A DNA stretch of 64,000 nt from Flavobacterium hibernum (GCF_000832125.1 NZ_JPRK01000003.1:233016-297015), one strand, 5' to 3'. Shown: positions 45,273-55,527, numbered from the stretch's first letter. Made by a program: numbers and translations. The notes: generated from the sequence alone by a model not told the origin.

Positions 45273-46160
45273 ATGCTTCTTAGTCGAAATCTGATCTCCG
45301 GAAAAAATAAATATCTTTTTGTATTGACATTTATCTTGTTTTCTGTTATAATCTGCGCAGCCTTCCGTACGGAAGATAGTGAAGGCTTTAACTTTGCAAG
45401 AAGAGAAATTTTACTTCGAAAAATCGGACATGAATTCCTTTTGCAATCAGGCGACAGTACATCAAGAGTACTCCCTGTGAAAAAAATTTCAGAAAATGAA
45501 TATCAGATTAAATTTGAGAATGATTTTAGCTTTCAACCAGATTCATTGGTAAATATTACAAGACATTTATTAGTTCAAGACCCGTTCGCAAGTTATTTTA
45601 TCGTTAACGTTCTAAATTGTGGTAACTCTAATGTTGCTTATGGATATGTTATATCCAAAAATGAAAAAGATGATATTGTAGCCTGTATAGGAAGAAGACA
45701 GCCCAAAGCCTGCTACATGATTAACATTAAATTCAAACCAACAGAAATAATTATAGCAGACAGCAAATATCTTCTGGGAAGTCTGTCGATTTTAGCATTC
45801 ATCAGTTTTATTTTTGTAAAATCTTTTAAGTCACGAAAAGAAATACCTGATAATCAAAACAGTGGCATTTATTCTTTAGGATCAGTGTTGTTCGATGCAA
45901 ATAGTCGAAAGCTCACTATAAATGGAAATGTAATAGACCTGACCGCAACAGAAACAAGGGTATTGGTTATTTTCGCTTCTTCTCCAAACAAAACAGTAGA
46001 AAGAAACCGCTTACAAAAGGAGATATGGGAAGATGATGGCGTAATTGTGGGCCGTAGTTTAGATATGTTTATATCTAAGCTTAGGAAAAAACTTGAATCT
46101 GATCCAAATATCAACATTGTTGTTGTACGCAGCAAAGGTTATAAACTTGAAATTAACTAA
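45273..46160 (+). CDS. membrane-anchored winged-helix transcriptional regulator (ToxR-like layout)
   Basis: A 295-residue protein with a membrane helix at about 14-31 (YLFVLTFILFSVIICAAF), a ~140-residue extracytoplasmic domain, a second helix at about 168-186 (LLGSLSILAFISFIFV) and a C-terminal OmpR/PhoB-type winged helix (IYSLGSVLFDANSRKLTINGNVIDLTATETRVL to RSKGYKLEIN). This places sensing outside and DNA binding inside, as in ToxR/CadC but with the HTH at the C-terminus. It diverges from the exported hypothetical gene and FGE-like lipoprotein, its likely targets. Confidence 0.83.
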   Translation: MLLSRNLISGKNKYLFVLTFILFSVIICAAFRTEDSEGFNFARREILLRKIGHEFLLQSGDSTSRVLPVKKISENEYQIKFENDFSFQPDSLVNITRHLLVQDPFASYFIVNVLNCGNSNVAYGYVISKNEKDDIVACIGRRQPKACYMINIKFKPTEIIIADSKYLLGSLSILAFISFIFVKSFKSRKEIPDNQNSGIYSLGSVLFDANSRKLTINGNVIDLTATETRVLVIFASSPNKTVERNRLQKEIWEDDGVIVGRSLDMFISKLRKKLESDPNINIVVVRSKGYKLEIN

Positions 46161-46319
46161 TAGGAAATATTTTACAGAAAAAAGATCTTCACTACTTTTA
46201 TTTTTAAAAATTACATCTAATAGAATAAATAGGTTAAGTTTTTTTCTAATCACTATCAAATTATGTTTATCACTTTTTTTTCCGTTCCAACTTTGACTTT
46301 ACTAAGATGCCTTTAAATG

Positions 46320-46350
46320 CAAAAGGGATAGCAAAATGCTAATCCCTTCT
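46320..46350 (-). terminator. stem-loop after the TlpA-like gene
   Basis: AAGGGATTAGC and GCTATCCCTT on the minus strand pair around a short TTTT-containing loop, followed by TTTTGC. It lies 15 bases after the stop of the last gene of the sigma/anti-sigma-controlled operon. Confidence 0.5.
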
Positions 46351-46363
46351 GAATGTAATTTTT

Positions 46364-47392
46364 TTAAACTCCCACTTCTTTTAACCATTTTTTTATTCCT
46401 TCGTCAGATGGTCTTGGCGCATCTGGATCAATAATATTACCTTGTGGATCTAATAAAATGAATCGAGGAATACCTGCTACTTCATAAGCTTTCTCAAAAG
46501 AACTATCGCCATTGGCAAATAACTGCATGCCTGTCAATTGAAGATCTCCTACCATTTTTTTCCATTTATCATGATCTTTTACACGGTCGACAGAAATACT
46601 AACGAAGCTTATATTTTGATCGTGAAACTCTTTCTCCAAAACTTTAAGAAAAGGGATTTCTTTTTTACAGGGTCCACACCAGGTAGCCCATAAATCGATA
46701 TAAACAAACTTCCCTTTCAGATCATCTAAGGATGTTATACCTCCATTGTAGTTTTCATAATTGACGAATTTTGGAGAAACCATTCCTTTAGGTAGAATTT
46801 TATCCTGATGCTTTTTCAATCCGGTAGTTTTATTATATCTGTCTACACTGCTTTTTTTAAAATCTTCAAAATCCTTTTCTTCAAGAGCAATAAACGATGC
46901 ATCTAAACCTTTGGTTTCTTTGAGGATTTTTTGGTAACCCGCCACTATTTCATCTATTCTTTTTATAAATTCATCGTTATCTAATTTAAATATAGATTTA
47001 TCGGCAGTTGCTTTTTCAGAGTATAAGGCTTTCCTAAACAGATATTTGTTAGGTATAGCGCCCTCACCTTTAAATTCCATTGTTTCGTCCCATTGTTTGG
47101 TATCAAAAGTAATTTTCAAATTATAACCATTTTTGAAATAAAAAAAGCCTTGTTCTTTACCATCAAAAATGCCGTAAAAGCCTTCTTTTACTCTCAATGT
47201 GTCCGCAAAAGAACCATCTTTGTTAACATTTATTCTTTTTATTTTAGTTCTGCCTTTGAATACCAATAAGGAATCTGAGTTTTTCTCTATTATTTTTCCG
47301 GAAAGACGCACATAATCAGTTGTTGCTTTTTGCGCAAAAGTATGTAGATTCAAAACAAGGGCTACAATACCTAAACAATACCATTTTTTCAT
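46364..47392 (-). CDS. TlpA-like thiol-disulfide oxidoreductase with DUF4369-like N-terminus
   Basis: A 342-residue exported protein with signal peptide (MKKWYCLGIVALVLNLHTFA). Residues ~28-110 form a beta-rich DUF4369-type domain (LSGKIIEKNSDSLLVFKG), followed by a helical linker and a thioredoxin fold from ~205 with the active site ATWCGPCKKEIP (Cys239, Cys242). It should act as a periplasmic reductase or disulfide protein. It is the last gene after an amidohydrolase in a SusCD operon, a common neighbourhood for TlpA/DUF4369 proteins in Bacteroidota. Confidence 0.88.
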   Translation of the reverse strand: MKKWYCLGIVALVLNLHTFAQKATTDYVRLSGKIIEKNSDSLLVFKGRTKIKRINVNKDGSFADTLRVKEGFYGIFDGKEQGFFYFKNGYNLKITFDTKQWDETMEFKGEGAIPNKYLFRKALYSEKATADKSIFKLDNDEFIKRIDEIVAGYQKILKETKGLDASFIALEEKDFEDFKKSSVDRYNKTTGLKKHQDKILPKGMVSPKFVNYENYNGGITSLDDLKGKFVYIDLWATWCGPCKKEIPFLKVLEKEFHDQNISFVSISVDRVKDHDKWKKMVGDLQLTGMQLFANGDSSFEKAYEVAGIPRFILLDPQGNIIDPDAPRPSDEGIKKWLKEVGV

Positions 47393-47433
47393 TATACTTT
47401 TAATTTATTTCGTTTATATAGTTTTAGAATTAT

Positions 47434-48681
47434 TTAAATTTTATTTTCGGTGTAAGTAATCCCGGATTTAATGGTCATAAAACCATCTTGTAAGTTTTCA
47501 ATTGCCTTTGACGGATCTGAATTTGTAATATAAAAATCTGCTCGTTTGCCTATTGCTATAACCCCTCTATCTTCTACTCCAATACTTTCTGCCCCCACTA
47601 CTGTAACACTTATCAAAGCATCTTTATTGGTAAAACCACAGTCGTTAGTCAGAATTTTTATTTCTTTGAATAAGGGAACAACATGATCTTTTTCAAATAA
47701 ATAAGGCCAATCTGTTCCTGCAGAAACCTTGACACCAAGCTCATGAGCTCTTTTAGTTACCTTCATACCCACATAAAGCTTATTATTATTTCCAATATAA
47801 TTAGTAGCATCCAATATAACGTTGTTGGTTTTCATGAGTAATAAAAGCTTATCCAGCTTTTTTTCATCAATATCGGGTCTTTTAGACCTATTCATTTTTT
47901 CAGTAGTAAAATCATAAGGAATATCAAATGCATGCGACATGCTGTTTACTTTTGCATTGGCAATATCAGTGGGCGTGGCAGGAAAAACTGCAGCATGGCT
48001 CCAACATTGTAATCCCTGAAGTTTTGCCTCTTTTACAATTTTTTTAATAAGATCTTGAGTCAAATCAGAGTATATTTTTATTCCGGTGACACCTGCTCCT
48101 TTAGCTTCTGCAATGGCAATTTTCATATCTGTTTTTTCCGTAATAGTTTGCTCCCAGGGTGTATCGCTTTTATCTTTGGAATACTTTCTCATTGAATCGA
48201 AATAGGCTGCCCCTCCAAACTGAGCTGCATAAAAAATGGACGGTGCCGGCAATTGATTAAGGGTGCTGGCACGTTTATAGTCTGCAAGAATAATTGCATT
48301 TCCGGTCATGTCTCTTACAGAGGTAATTCCGGCATAGATCATTTTCGAAAGTTGATCCTGCATATATTTATTATTTTTTTCTCTATTCAAATCGGGTACT
48401 GTAGCTAAATGAACATGTGAATCAATTAGCCCAGGCATCACATATTTTCCAGTAATATCAATTACATCAGCTCCTGGATATTTAGTAAGATCCTCAGTAT
48501 ACAAAATGTCTTTGATCTTCTCGCCATCTATTACAATACTCCCTTTCTTACTATCAAATTTATCGTCAAAAATAAATCCGTTTTTAAGGATGGTCATTTT
48601 TGAGTTTTCTTTACTTTGAGAATATCCCATCAATATTGAACAGACTACAAACCAAAAGATGAGAACTTGTTTTTTCTTCAT
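47434..48681 (-). CDS. exported amidohydrolase family protein
   Basis: A 415-residue metal-dependent hydrolase with an N-terminal signal sequence (VLIFWFVVCSILMGYSQ). Metal-site motifs: GLIDSHVHLA (His89, His91), GVTGIKIYSD (candidate bridging carboxy-Lys), QCWSHAAVF and SMSHAFD (further His), and SAGTDWPY (Asp). The composition is like periplasmic prolidase/imidazolonepropionase-type amidohydrolases. Its placement between susD and a TlpA-like gene suggests it processes a small amide or peptide substrate taken up by the SusCD pair. Confidence 0.85.
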   Translation of the reverse strand: MKKKQVLIFWFVVCSILMGYSQSKENSKMTILKNGFIFDDKFDSKKGSIVIDGEKIKDILYTEDLTKYPGADVIDITGKYVMPGLIDSHVHLATVPDLNREKNNKYMQDQLSKMIYAGITSVRDMTGNAIILADYKRASTLNQLPAPSIFYAAQFGGAAYFDSMRKYSKDKSDTPWEQTITEKTDMKIAIAEAKGAGVTGIKIYSDLTQDLIKKIVKEAKLQGLQCWSHAAVFPATPTDIANAKVNSMSHAFDIPYDFTTEKMNRSKRPDIDEKKLDKLLLLMKTNNVILDATNYIGNNNKLYVGMKVTKRAHELGVKVSAGTDWPYLFEKDHVVPLFKEIKILTNDCGFTNKDALISVTVVGAESIGVEDRGVIAIGKRADFYITNSDPSKAIENLQDGFMTIKSGITYTENKI

Positions 48682-48757
48682 TTTTTAAGGTATTTATTTT
48701 TTTTAAATGTCATTATGAGTCCACTTTTTTAACACAAAGTGGACTCTACTTATCTTT

Positions 48758-50158
48758 TTAATATCCGGGGTTTTGTGCAATTCCCGAACGATCAATTTCT
48801 GTTTGTGGGATTGGTAAAGCAAATCGATCTGCTTTTGGCGGTAAGCCATTGCCTCCTGCTCTCGTTAAACCTAAACCTAATCTCTTTAGTTCTGTAAATC
48901 TGAATCCTTCAAATGCCAGCTCTCTCCTGCGTTCGTTTAGAATTTCTTTATTGAGATCTGCTCCAGTAAAGTCACCTAAGCCTCTCGCGTTTCTCAGTTT
49001 ATTCAAATTCGCTAACGCTGCAACACTGTTGTTTTCCTGTAAATATGATTCTGCTAGTATTAGATACAATTCTGGTACTCTTATTAATTTAAGATCGATG
49101 TTTCCCGGATCAAATGTCGCGGCATTTGTTGTTCTAGTTCCAGCCTGCTTCTTTGGAAAATAGCTTCCTTTGATTGTAGGATGACTTTTAAAATATACCG
49201 AGAATCGAAAATCTTTATTCTGATCGTATAGGCTAAGCAAATCATTCGATACCACATATGGGTAGCTGGACATTACAGGTATTGCAAAAATTCCTGCGGT
49301 ATACTGCACCTCTGTATTTTCAAAACGAATTCTAAACATAATCTCGCCAGAATCATCCTTATCCCATTCTTTTTGAAGCGCTGCAAGCGTAGTATCTAAT
49401 TTATACCTTGTATCAGTCAAGGCTAAATTAGCATATACAATAGCATTTTTGTAATCACTTGTTTCATGATACACACGTGCCAATAATGCATAAATAGCCG
49501 TTTTAGATATTCTGTAAGAGTTAACCACATTGTTGGCAAGAGGTGCGGCTTCATTTAAATCGGCCAGAATGTAATTGATAACTTCAGCCGAAGTATTTCG
49601 AGGTTTACTATCTAAGAGAGCATCTGTTTCAAATCGGTACGGAACTGCCAATGCCGTTTTATTGGTATTGTAAGCCGGCGCATAAAAGCGATATAAATTG
49701 TAATATATGAGTGCTCTTATACCTAATGCTTCTCCCAAAAAAGCATTTTTATTGGCAAGTGTACTTTTTCTGGCTTGTCTAATAATGGTATTTACATTGT
49801 TGAGAGCCTGATAAGAAATTTTCCAAAATCCTTCAATATTTCCTGTTGTGCTGGTATAAGCGAGCGGATAAATATTTTCTAAGCTGCCATCAAGGGAATA
49901 GTCCTTTGAGTCAGATGATCCCACCAAATCATCGCTGATGGCTTCCGGAATGGAATAAATTCCATGAGAATAGCCAAAGAAATCCTGTTTCATAACCCCG
50001 TAAACACCATCTAGAGCACTTCTAAAACCTCCATCTGTCTGAAAAAGAGTTTCGGGCGACAATTCATCTAAAGGCTCTTTATTTATAATATCATCAGTAC
50101 AAGCACTTAAAAAAGTAACCAGTACTGTGGCAAAGAATAATTTTACATTTGTTTTCAT
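48758..50158 (-). CDS. susD: SusD/RagB-family lipoprotein
   Basis: A 466-residue SusD-family protein with lipobox TFLSAC (Cys20), DDIINKEPLDELSPETLFQ, the RagB-type helical core (NAFLGEALGIRALIYYNLYRFYA), LKLIRVPELYLILAESYLQ, and NERRRELAFEGFRFTELKRLG with a terminal NPGY. It follows the second SusC gene by about 100 bases. Linked enzymes (amidohydrolase, TlpA) point to a non-polysaccharide ligand, perhaps peptide-like; this is inference. Confidence 0.92.
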   Translation of the reverse strand: MKTNVKLFFATVLVTFLSACTDDIINKEPLDELSPETLFQTDGGFRSALDGVYGVMKQDFFGYSHGIYSIPEAISDDLVGSSDSKDYSLDGSLENIYPLAYTSTTGNIEGFWKISYQALNNVNTIIRQARKSTLANKNAFLGEALGIRALIYYNLYRFYAPAYNTNKTALAVPYRFETDALLDSKPRNTSAEVINYILADLNEAAPLANNVVNSYRISKTAIYALLARVYHETSDYKNAIVYANLALTDTRYKLDTTLAALQKEWDKDDSGEIMFRIRFENTEVQYTAGIFAIPVMSSYPYVVSNDLLSLYDQNKDFRFSVYFKSHPTIKGSYFPKKQAGTRTTNAATFDPGNIDLKLIRVPELYLILAESYLQENNSVAALANLNKLRNARGLGDFTGADLNKEILNERRRELAFEGFRFTELKRLGLGLTRAGGNGLPPKADRFALPIPQTEIDRSGIAQNPGY

Positions 50159-50255
50159 CTATACTATTGTTTTTTTTATCTGTCCGATAGAATTTGATTT
50201 TCCTCTTGTTATCTACGCCTTATTATGAAAATGCGTATTTAGACCTTTCTCTTTC

Positions 50256-53200
50256 TTAAAAATTAACATTCATCCCAAATGAGTATCCTCTAACAATCGA
50301 AGAAGAGAGTCCAATACCTCCCGCTGCAGTAGCATATTCAGGATCAGTATAACTAACCGCCGATTTGGTGAAAAGATTTTGCCCTTGAAGAAAAAATCTA
50401 AGACGTTCTACTCCAATTTTTTTTGCAACTTCTTTGTCAATAGAGTATCCAATCATAATATTTTTCAATTTTATATAGCTCGCATTTTCAAGAAATTGAG
50501 ATGATGCCTTATAATCTGATACCATTGATGCTGTTGGTCTTACCAAGTATACTTGCCTTATTGCCAAATCAGACTGGTCACCGGGATTTTTCCACGCATT
50601 AGCTACGTCAACATGCTGGTTAAATGCGGGATTATTGTATAAATTATACACTCCTTCATTTAACACATAATGTCCTGCGGCATACGAAATCAAGAAGGAC
50701 ATATCTACATTTTTATATTTAAAAGTGTTTGTTAAACCTCCATAGTACTTAGGAATCGAAGTTTTATTAATAACCTTTCTTAGGTTGTTAATTTCGACAG
50801 TGTTAGAACTGGTTCTGTTAGTATTAAAATCTACCAATTTTCCATCTGCTGCTGTATATTGATTAAAGCCGGTTACTGGATTTACTCCTGCCCAATCCAC
50901 AATATAAAAAGATCTAATTGCACTTCCGGCCTTAAAAACTGTAGATCCCGAGTTTGATAAAATATCTTTGTCGTCTGACAAGGATAAAACCGTTCCTTTA
51001 TTGTTTGCAATATTAAAATCCGTTGTCCATGTAAAATTCTGATTTTTAATATTTACACTGTGCAGGCTTATTTCTATACCTTCATTTCTGAAATCTCCAA
51101 TATTAGAAACAAGTTCTGAGAAACCGGAAGTAAGCGGTATTGGTTTATTGTTCAACAGGTCTTTTGTAGTTCTAACATAATAATCAACTGTTCCGCTAAT
51201 TCGATTATTAAAGAAACCATAATCGATACCAACGTTTATATTAAAGTTTTTCTCCCATGTCAAATCTGCATTTTCACCTCTGGTTAGGTATGGAGCTGTG
51301 CTTCCTGCATACGTAATCTGACTTCTGTAACCATACAAGGACTGAGAGGCAAAATCACCAATAAAATCGTTTCCGGAAGTTCCAACACTTGCCCTCAATT
51401 TTAAAGAGCTTACTGTTTTAATTCCATTAAGTAAATCTTTATGCATATCCCAAGAAGACCCTACGGACCAAAAATTAGCATATTTGTTATTGTTCCCAAA
51501 GCGAGAGGAGCCATCTCTCCTAAATGAAACCGAGAGGTTGTAGCTATTATTGAACGTATAATTTAATCGGGAAAAATAAGAAAGAGAACCAGCCTGAGAT
51601 TTTCGCTCTGTGATCGCACCAACGCTTTTTGCAGCACTTATCGTCTGCACTGCGTCAGAGCTAAAATCCTTTGCTGTAAGGTTAAGACTGTTGGTCTCAC
51701 TCTCGTTAACTTCATAACCCATAACCATATCAAATGCATGTTTTTGAAATGTATGCGTTAAAGTTGCGGTCAGTGTTCCTGTGTAATTGTTACTATCACC
51801 CGAATTGTAGGTCAGCGCACCTCCATTGACGATTACATTTTCATAACTATTACTTTTAGAGGTATTGAAGTTAGCCCCCAAAATACCATTTAAGATTAAC
51901 CATTTTACCGGAGTATAGGTAAGGTTTGCACTTCCGCCAATGTTTTTTCGGTTGTTATTCACAGTCGTATTATCTCTTACAAATATTGGGTTGTAAGGAA
52001 CTCCGGTAGAATTACCAATATCTAATAGTCGTAATGAATTTCCGTTAGCATCTTTAATTGCCAGCCAAGGATTTAAAAGAAATGCGTTTGAAAAAGGTGA
52101 TCCCACTGTACGTCTATCTTCCTCATTTACGTTTCCAAAATTTCCAGAAAATCCCACTTTTAACTTTTTGTTCAAATCATAATCTACACGCATTGACACT
52201 GTGTATCTTTTGTAATGACCTCCAAAAATATTATCGACATTGTTGTAAGTAAGCGAAGTGTAGTAATTAGCCTTGTCTGAACCACCTGAAAAAGAAATAT
52301 CATTTTCACGGTTAATTTCGTTAGTTAATAATAAATCTGCCCAATTTACGTCCTGACCAGAAGCTCTTCTTTTTTGAAGTAAGGCAGGATTCGTTTTGTA
52401 GAAACCCAATGACTCTTCAAAATCTAATTTTTGAGAAGCATTCATTAAGTCGTTAGTAAAAGACCTATCTGCATATTTAACTCCTAAACGGCTGTTAAAA
52501 GCCACTTTAAGTTTCGTATTTCTGGAGCCTCTCTTTGTAGTTACAATAAGAACTCCATTTGTTCCTTTAGATCCGTAAATAGAAGTCGCTGCGGCATCTT
52601 TCAGAATACTAATATCCTGTATGTCGGCTGCATTTAGCATAAATGAATCTAATCCAGATCTTGGCATCTGCACGCCGTCTACCACAATCAATGGCTCTGT
52701 ACTGGCACTTATAGAGCCCACACCTCGCAACAACATAGTTGGTGGTGAATCTGGAGAAGAAAAACTTTCCTGAACAAACAGACCGGGAACTACACCAATC
52801 AAGGCATCGGCAAATGATACATTCTGGGTATTCTGCAATACCTTTGTGTCCAGTTTTGTTACAGCGCCTGTTATTTTATCGCGGGTCATTTTTCCATATC
52901 CTACTAAAACAAGCTCATTCAATTCATTAGTAGTGGGTTCAAGAGTAACGTTAAGTATTACCTGATCAATAATTTTAATTTTTTTTGTAGCAAAACCTAA
53001 AAAACTAAAAGTAACAAGATCGCCCTCATTTGCCATTATTTGATATTTTCCGTCAAAGTCAGAAACTGTACCTTGCTTGTTATCATTTACCAGAATTGTT
53101 GCCCCAATTATGGGCATTCCCGTATTATCTGTAACTAATCCGGAAATTTTCCTTTGCTTATTGGCTTGAATGTTACCATTAGCAGATGAAACCGCAGCTT

Positions 53201-53561
53201 TTGTGTTTAATGCAATAACAATCAAGTTATTATTTACAAATTCAGCTTTGTAATTATCACCAATCAATACTTTGATAACGGCCATTATTTCGGCGTTATT
53301 TACTGCAATATTTACTATTCTGTGTGAATCAAAAGTATCATCACTATAGAAAAATTCTACATTGGTCTTTTTGGTAATTGTTTTTAAAACAGATGCTACT
53401 GACTTGTTTTTTGCGTTTAGAGTTATCTTTTGGGCAGAAGCAAAAGCAACTATATTAAAAAGAAATATTGACAATATTATGGATTTCCTCATGATGCTAA
53501 GAAAATTATCCCAAAGTGCGGATTTTACCCTGCAATCTTTTGCGGATAGGTTTTTTTTCAT
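50256..53561 (-). CDS. susC: SusC/RagA-family TonB-dependent transporter with STN domain
   Basis: About 1101 residues from the ATG at 53561; the frame is open 27 codons further upstream, but that part has no function I can see. After a cytoplasmic lead and a signal sequence (SIILSIFLFNIVAFASA) comes an STN domain (KITLNAKNKSVASVLKTITK), which contacts a FecR-type anti-sigma. A CarboxypepD_reg-like domain, the plug (ELVLVGYGKMTRDKITGAV; GSKGTNGVLIVTTKRG) and the barrel follow. STN plus adjacent fecR and sigma genes indicate that ligand uptake is signalled to transcription of this operon. Confidence 0.92.
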   Translation of the reverse strand: MKKNLSAKDCRVKSALWDNFLSIMRKSIILSIFLFNIVAFASAQKITLNAKNKSVASVLKTITKKTNVEFFYSDDTFDSHRIVNIAVNNAEIMAVIKVLIGDNYKAEFVNNNLIVIALNTKAAVSSANGNIQANKQRKISGLVTDNTGMPIIGATILVNDNKQGTVSDFDGKYQIMANEGDLVTFSFLGFATKKIKIIDQVILNVTLEPTTNELNELVLVGYGKMTRDKITGAVTKLDTKVLQNTQNVSFADALIGVVPGLFVQESFSSPDSPPTMLLRGVGSISASTEPLIVVDGVQMPRSGLDSFMLNAADIQDISILKDAAATSIYGSKGTNGVLIVTTKRGSRNTKLKVAFNSRLGVKYADRSFTNDLMNASQKLDFEESLGFYKTNPALLQKRRASGQDVNWADLLLTNEINRENDISFSGGSDKANYYTSLTYNNVDNIFGGHYKRYTVSMRVDYDLNKKLKVGFSGNFGNVNEEDRRTVGSPFSNAFLLNPWLAIKDANGNSLRLLDIGNSTGVPYNPIFVRDNTTVNNNRKNIGGSANLTYTPVKWLILNGILGANFNTSKSNSYENVIVNGGALTYNSGDSNNYTGTLTATLTHTFQKHAFDMVMGYEVNESETNSLNLTAKDFSSDAVQTISAAKSVGAITERKSQAGSLSYFSRLNYTFNNSYNLSVSFRRDGSSRFGNNNKYANFWSVGSSWDMHKDLLNGIKTVSSLKLRASVGTSGNDFIGDFASQSLYGYRSQITYAGSTAPYLTRGENADLTWEKNFNINVGIDYGFFNNRISGTVDYYVRTTKDLLNNKPIPLTSGFSELVSNIGDFRNEGIEISLHSVNIKNQNFTWTTDFNIANNKGTVLSLSDDKDILSNSGSTVFKAGSAIRSFYIVDWAGVNPVTGFNQYTAADGKLVDFNTNRTSSNTVEINNLRKVINKTSIPKYYGGLTNTFKYKNVDMSFLISYAAGHYVLNEGVYNLYNNPAFNQHVDVANAWKNPGDQSDLAIRQVYLVRPTASMVSDYKASSQFLENASYIKLKNIMIGYSIDKEVAKKIGVERLRFFLQGQNLFTKSAVSYTDPEYATAAGGIGLSSSIVRGYSFGMNVNF

Positions 53562-53659
53562 ACTTTTAAAATGTTTTGGTTGGTTAATTGGTTTCGAACT
53601 CTTTTTTTCGACTGAACAAATACTAGCCGGGAAATGGTGCAAACATTTTCCGGTTTTTT

Positions 53660-54862
53660 TTACTTACTAATGGTTACTTCATACGTTTGGTTTAGTTTGG
53701 TTATTTTATATTTCACATTCGATGTTTTTCTAATTATATCCAAAAATTGATCGATTGACTGGTCTTTTAAAACAATTCCGGTGAATTTAATCTGCTCTAA
53801 TGATTTTTGTTCGAACCTTACATTAAAGTTGTACCATCTTTCCATTTTGTCTAAAATATTTTTCAGATTTTCATTTTCAAAATAAAACTTACCATCTTTC
53901 CAAGCGCTGGAAACAAAAGGATCAACTTCTACTACTCTCAAAACTTCATTTCGTACACTAGCCTGCTGCCCTGGTTTTAAAACAACAGATTCGTTCTTTT
54001 GGGTTTTATTTATTGGAGAAATTTTTACTTTCCCTTCTGCAAGTGTAGTTTCAAATTTCTTGTCTTCCTGATAAGCACTTACATTAAAATGTGTCCCTAA
54101 AACAGTAACATTTCCAGATTTGGTTTTAACTGTAAAAGGACTATGGGGATTTTTGCTCACTTCAAAATAAGCTTCACCTTCTAAGGTTACATCTCGAGTA
54201 TTTCCGCTAAATATTACAGGATATTTTAAAGATGATTTTGAATTAAGCCAGACCTTGGTTCCGTCTGAAAGTATAATAGCATAAATACCACCAACAGGTA
54301 CAATCAAAGTATTCTCTCCATTTGAAACCATTCCTTTATTAGCTTTAGCATCATAAACCAAAACCTGATTTACATTTGAAATCACGCCATTTTTCGAAAT
54401 GATCTTTTCTTTCTCAGGTTTTAAGGAAACAACTGTTCCATCTGCAAGAACAAGTGTTGGATTGTTGTATTTCGGTTCAATATCTTTTACAACTACTTCT
54501 TGATTTTGCATTTTAGCATCATTATTGAGGAAGTAGAAAATAGAAGAAATTGCTGCTAAAAAAACTAAAATTGCTGCGTATTTCAATACGTTTTTATAAT
54601 CAAAAAGTGAAATTATTGGTGCTTCTCCAAAATCAATTTTTTCTTTAATTTTTTCAAAAGCTAAATCTGTATGAACCGTTTTATAAAATCTTTCCTTAGA
54701 TTTTAAAGTTTCTACATTAATAACTTTTTGGTAATATTCTTGATTTTCGGGTATAGAAAGCCATTCCTGCAAAAGAGCATTTTCTTCAATCGATAGTTCT
54801 CCCGTAAGAAGTTCCTTTCTTATAAGAGCAGTGATTACAAATTCTTTCTTTCCTTGAGACAT
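53660..54862 (-). CDS. FecR-family anti-sigma factor
   Basis: A 400-residue inner-membrane protein. The N-terminal ~85 residues are the cytosolic sigma-binding region, a single membrane helix lies at about 89-108 (YAAILVFLAAISSIFYFL), and the periplasmic part holds the FecR domain (IIVPVGGIYAIILSDGTKVWLN; DVTLEGEAYFEVSKN) and a C-terminal DUF4974-like domain (FYFENENLKNILDKMERWYN). It transmits the ligand-loaded state of the STN-bearing SusC to the sigma factor upstream. Confidence 0.92.
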   Translation of the reverse strand: MSQGKKEFVITALIRKELLTGELSIEENALLQEWLSIPENQEYYQKVINVETLKSKERFYKTVHTDLAFEKIKEKIDFGEAPIISLFDYKNVLKYAAILVFLAAISSIFYFLNNDAKMQNQEVVVKDIEPKYNNPTLVLADGTVVSLKPEKEKIISKNGVISNVNQVLVYDAKANKGMVSNGENTLIVPVGGIYAIILSDGTKVWLNSKSSLKYPVIFSGNTRDVTLEGEAYFEVSKNPHSPFTVKTKSGNVTVLGTHFNVSAYQEDKKFETTLAEGKVKISPINKTQKNESVVLKPGQQASVRNEVLRVVEVDPFVSSAWKDGKFYFENENLKNILDKMERWYNFNVRFEQKSLEQIKFTGIVLKDQSIDQFLDIIRKTSNVKYKITKLNQTYEVTISK

Positions 54863-54962
54863 GTTTTTTGATATTTAAGTATCGGTTATTAACACTTTAA
54901 GTAATGTTATATAACTAAGAGTATAAAATATCAAAAATGGGTGGAAAGATTTTTTATTATTT

Positions 54963-55442
54963 TTATAAAAATAATAAAAGGAATAAAAGTTCTGAATGAT
55001 TCCTGAGTTTAACCTTCAATAACTCTATTGCACGGGCACGCTGAGACTTAACTGTATTTATCGAAATATTAAGCTGTTCAGCAATATCTCTGTATTTCAA
55101 TCCTTCTATACAGGAAAGTTCAAAAACTTCTTTGCATTTTTCCGGTAACGAATTCAAAGCTTCAATCAAAGTCGCATATAATTCTTCTTCCAGGATATTA
55201 AAATCAAAATCTAAAGTTTCATGAGATAATTCATTATTCAATTGAATACCTTTCTGTTCATTTTTTAAGATCAAAAATGAACCATTTCGAACCATGGTGT
55301 AGAGATAAGACTTAACATCAATTATCTTTTCAAATTTTACACGGTTTTCCCAAAGCTGTAACATAACATTTCCAACTACTTCCTCGGCAAGAAAATTGTC
55401 TTTAACCAAACCATAACTGTAGCTCACAAGTCTTGGATACAA
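54963..55442 (-). CDS. ECF RNA polymerase sigma-70 factor, apparent 5' frameshift
   Basis: The annotated frame (159 aa from a TTG) has region 2 (LAEEVVGNVMLQLWENRVKF) and region 4 (LPEKCKEVFELSCIEGLKYRDIAEQLNIS, then NTVKSQRARAIELLK). The conserved start of region 2 (IDEAYYKELFYSLYPRLV) is encoded partly upstream, where the same frame has no ATG/GTG. An ATG at 55515 reads MTK and stops after four codons; removing one A from the A6 run (55505-55510) joins it to give MTKISLDNGNIKIDEAYYKE, a full ECF start. The gene may be frameshifted, slip during expression, or carry a sequencing error. Confidence 0.88.
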   Translation of the reverse strand: MYPRLVSYSYGLVKDNFLAEEVVGNVMLQLWENRVKFEKIIDVKSYLYTMVRNGSFLILKNEQKGIQLNNELSHETLDFDFNILEEELYATLIEALNSLPEKCKEVFELSCIEGLKYRDIAEQLNISINTVKSQRARAIELLKVKLRNHSELLFLLLFL

Positions 55443-55527
55443 AGAATAAAATAGCTCTTTGTAATACGCTTCATCAATTTTAATATTTCCGTTATCTAGG
55501 CTAATTTTTTGTCATGGTTTGTTTCCA

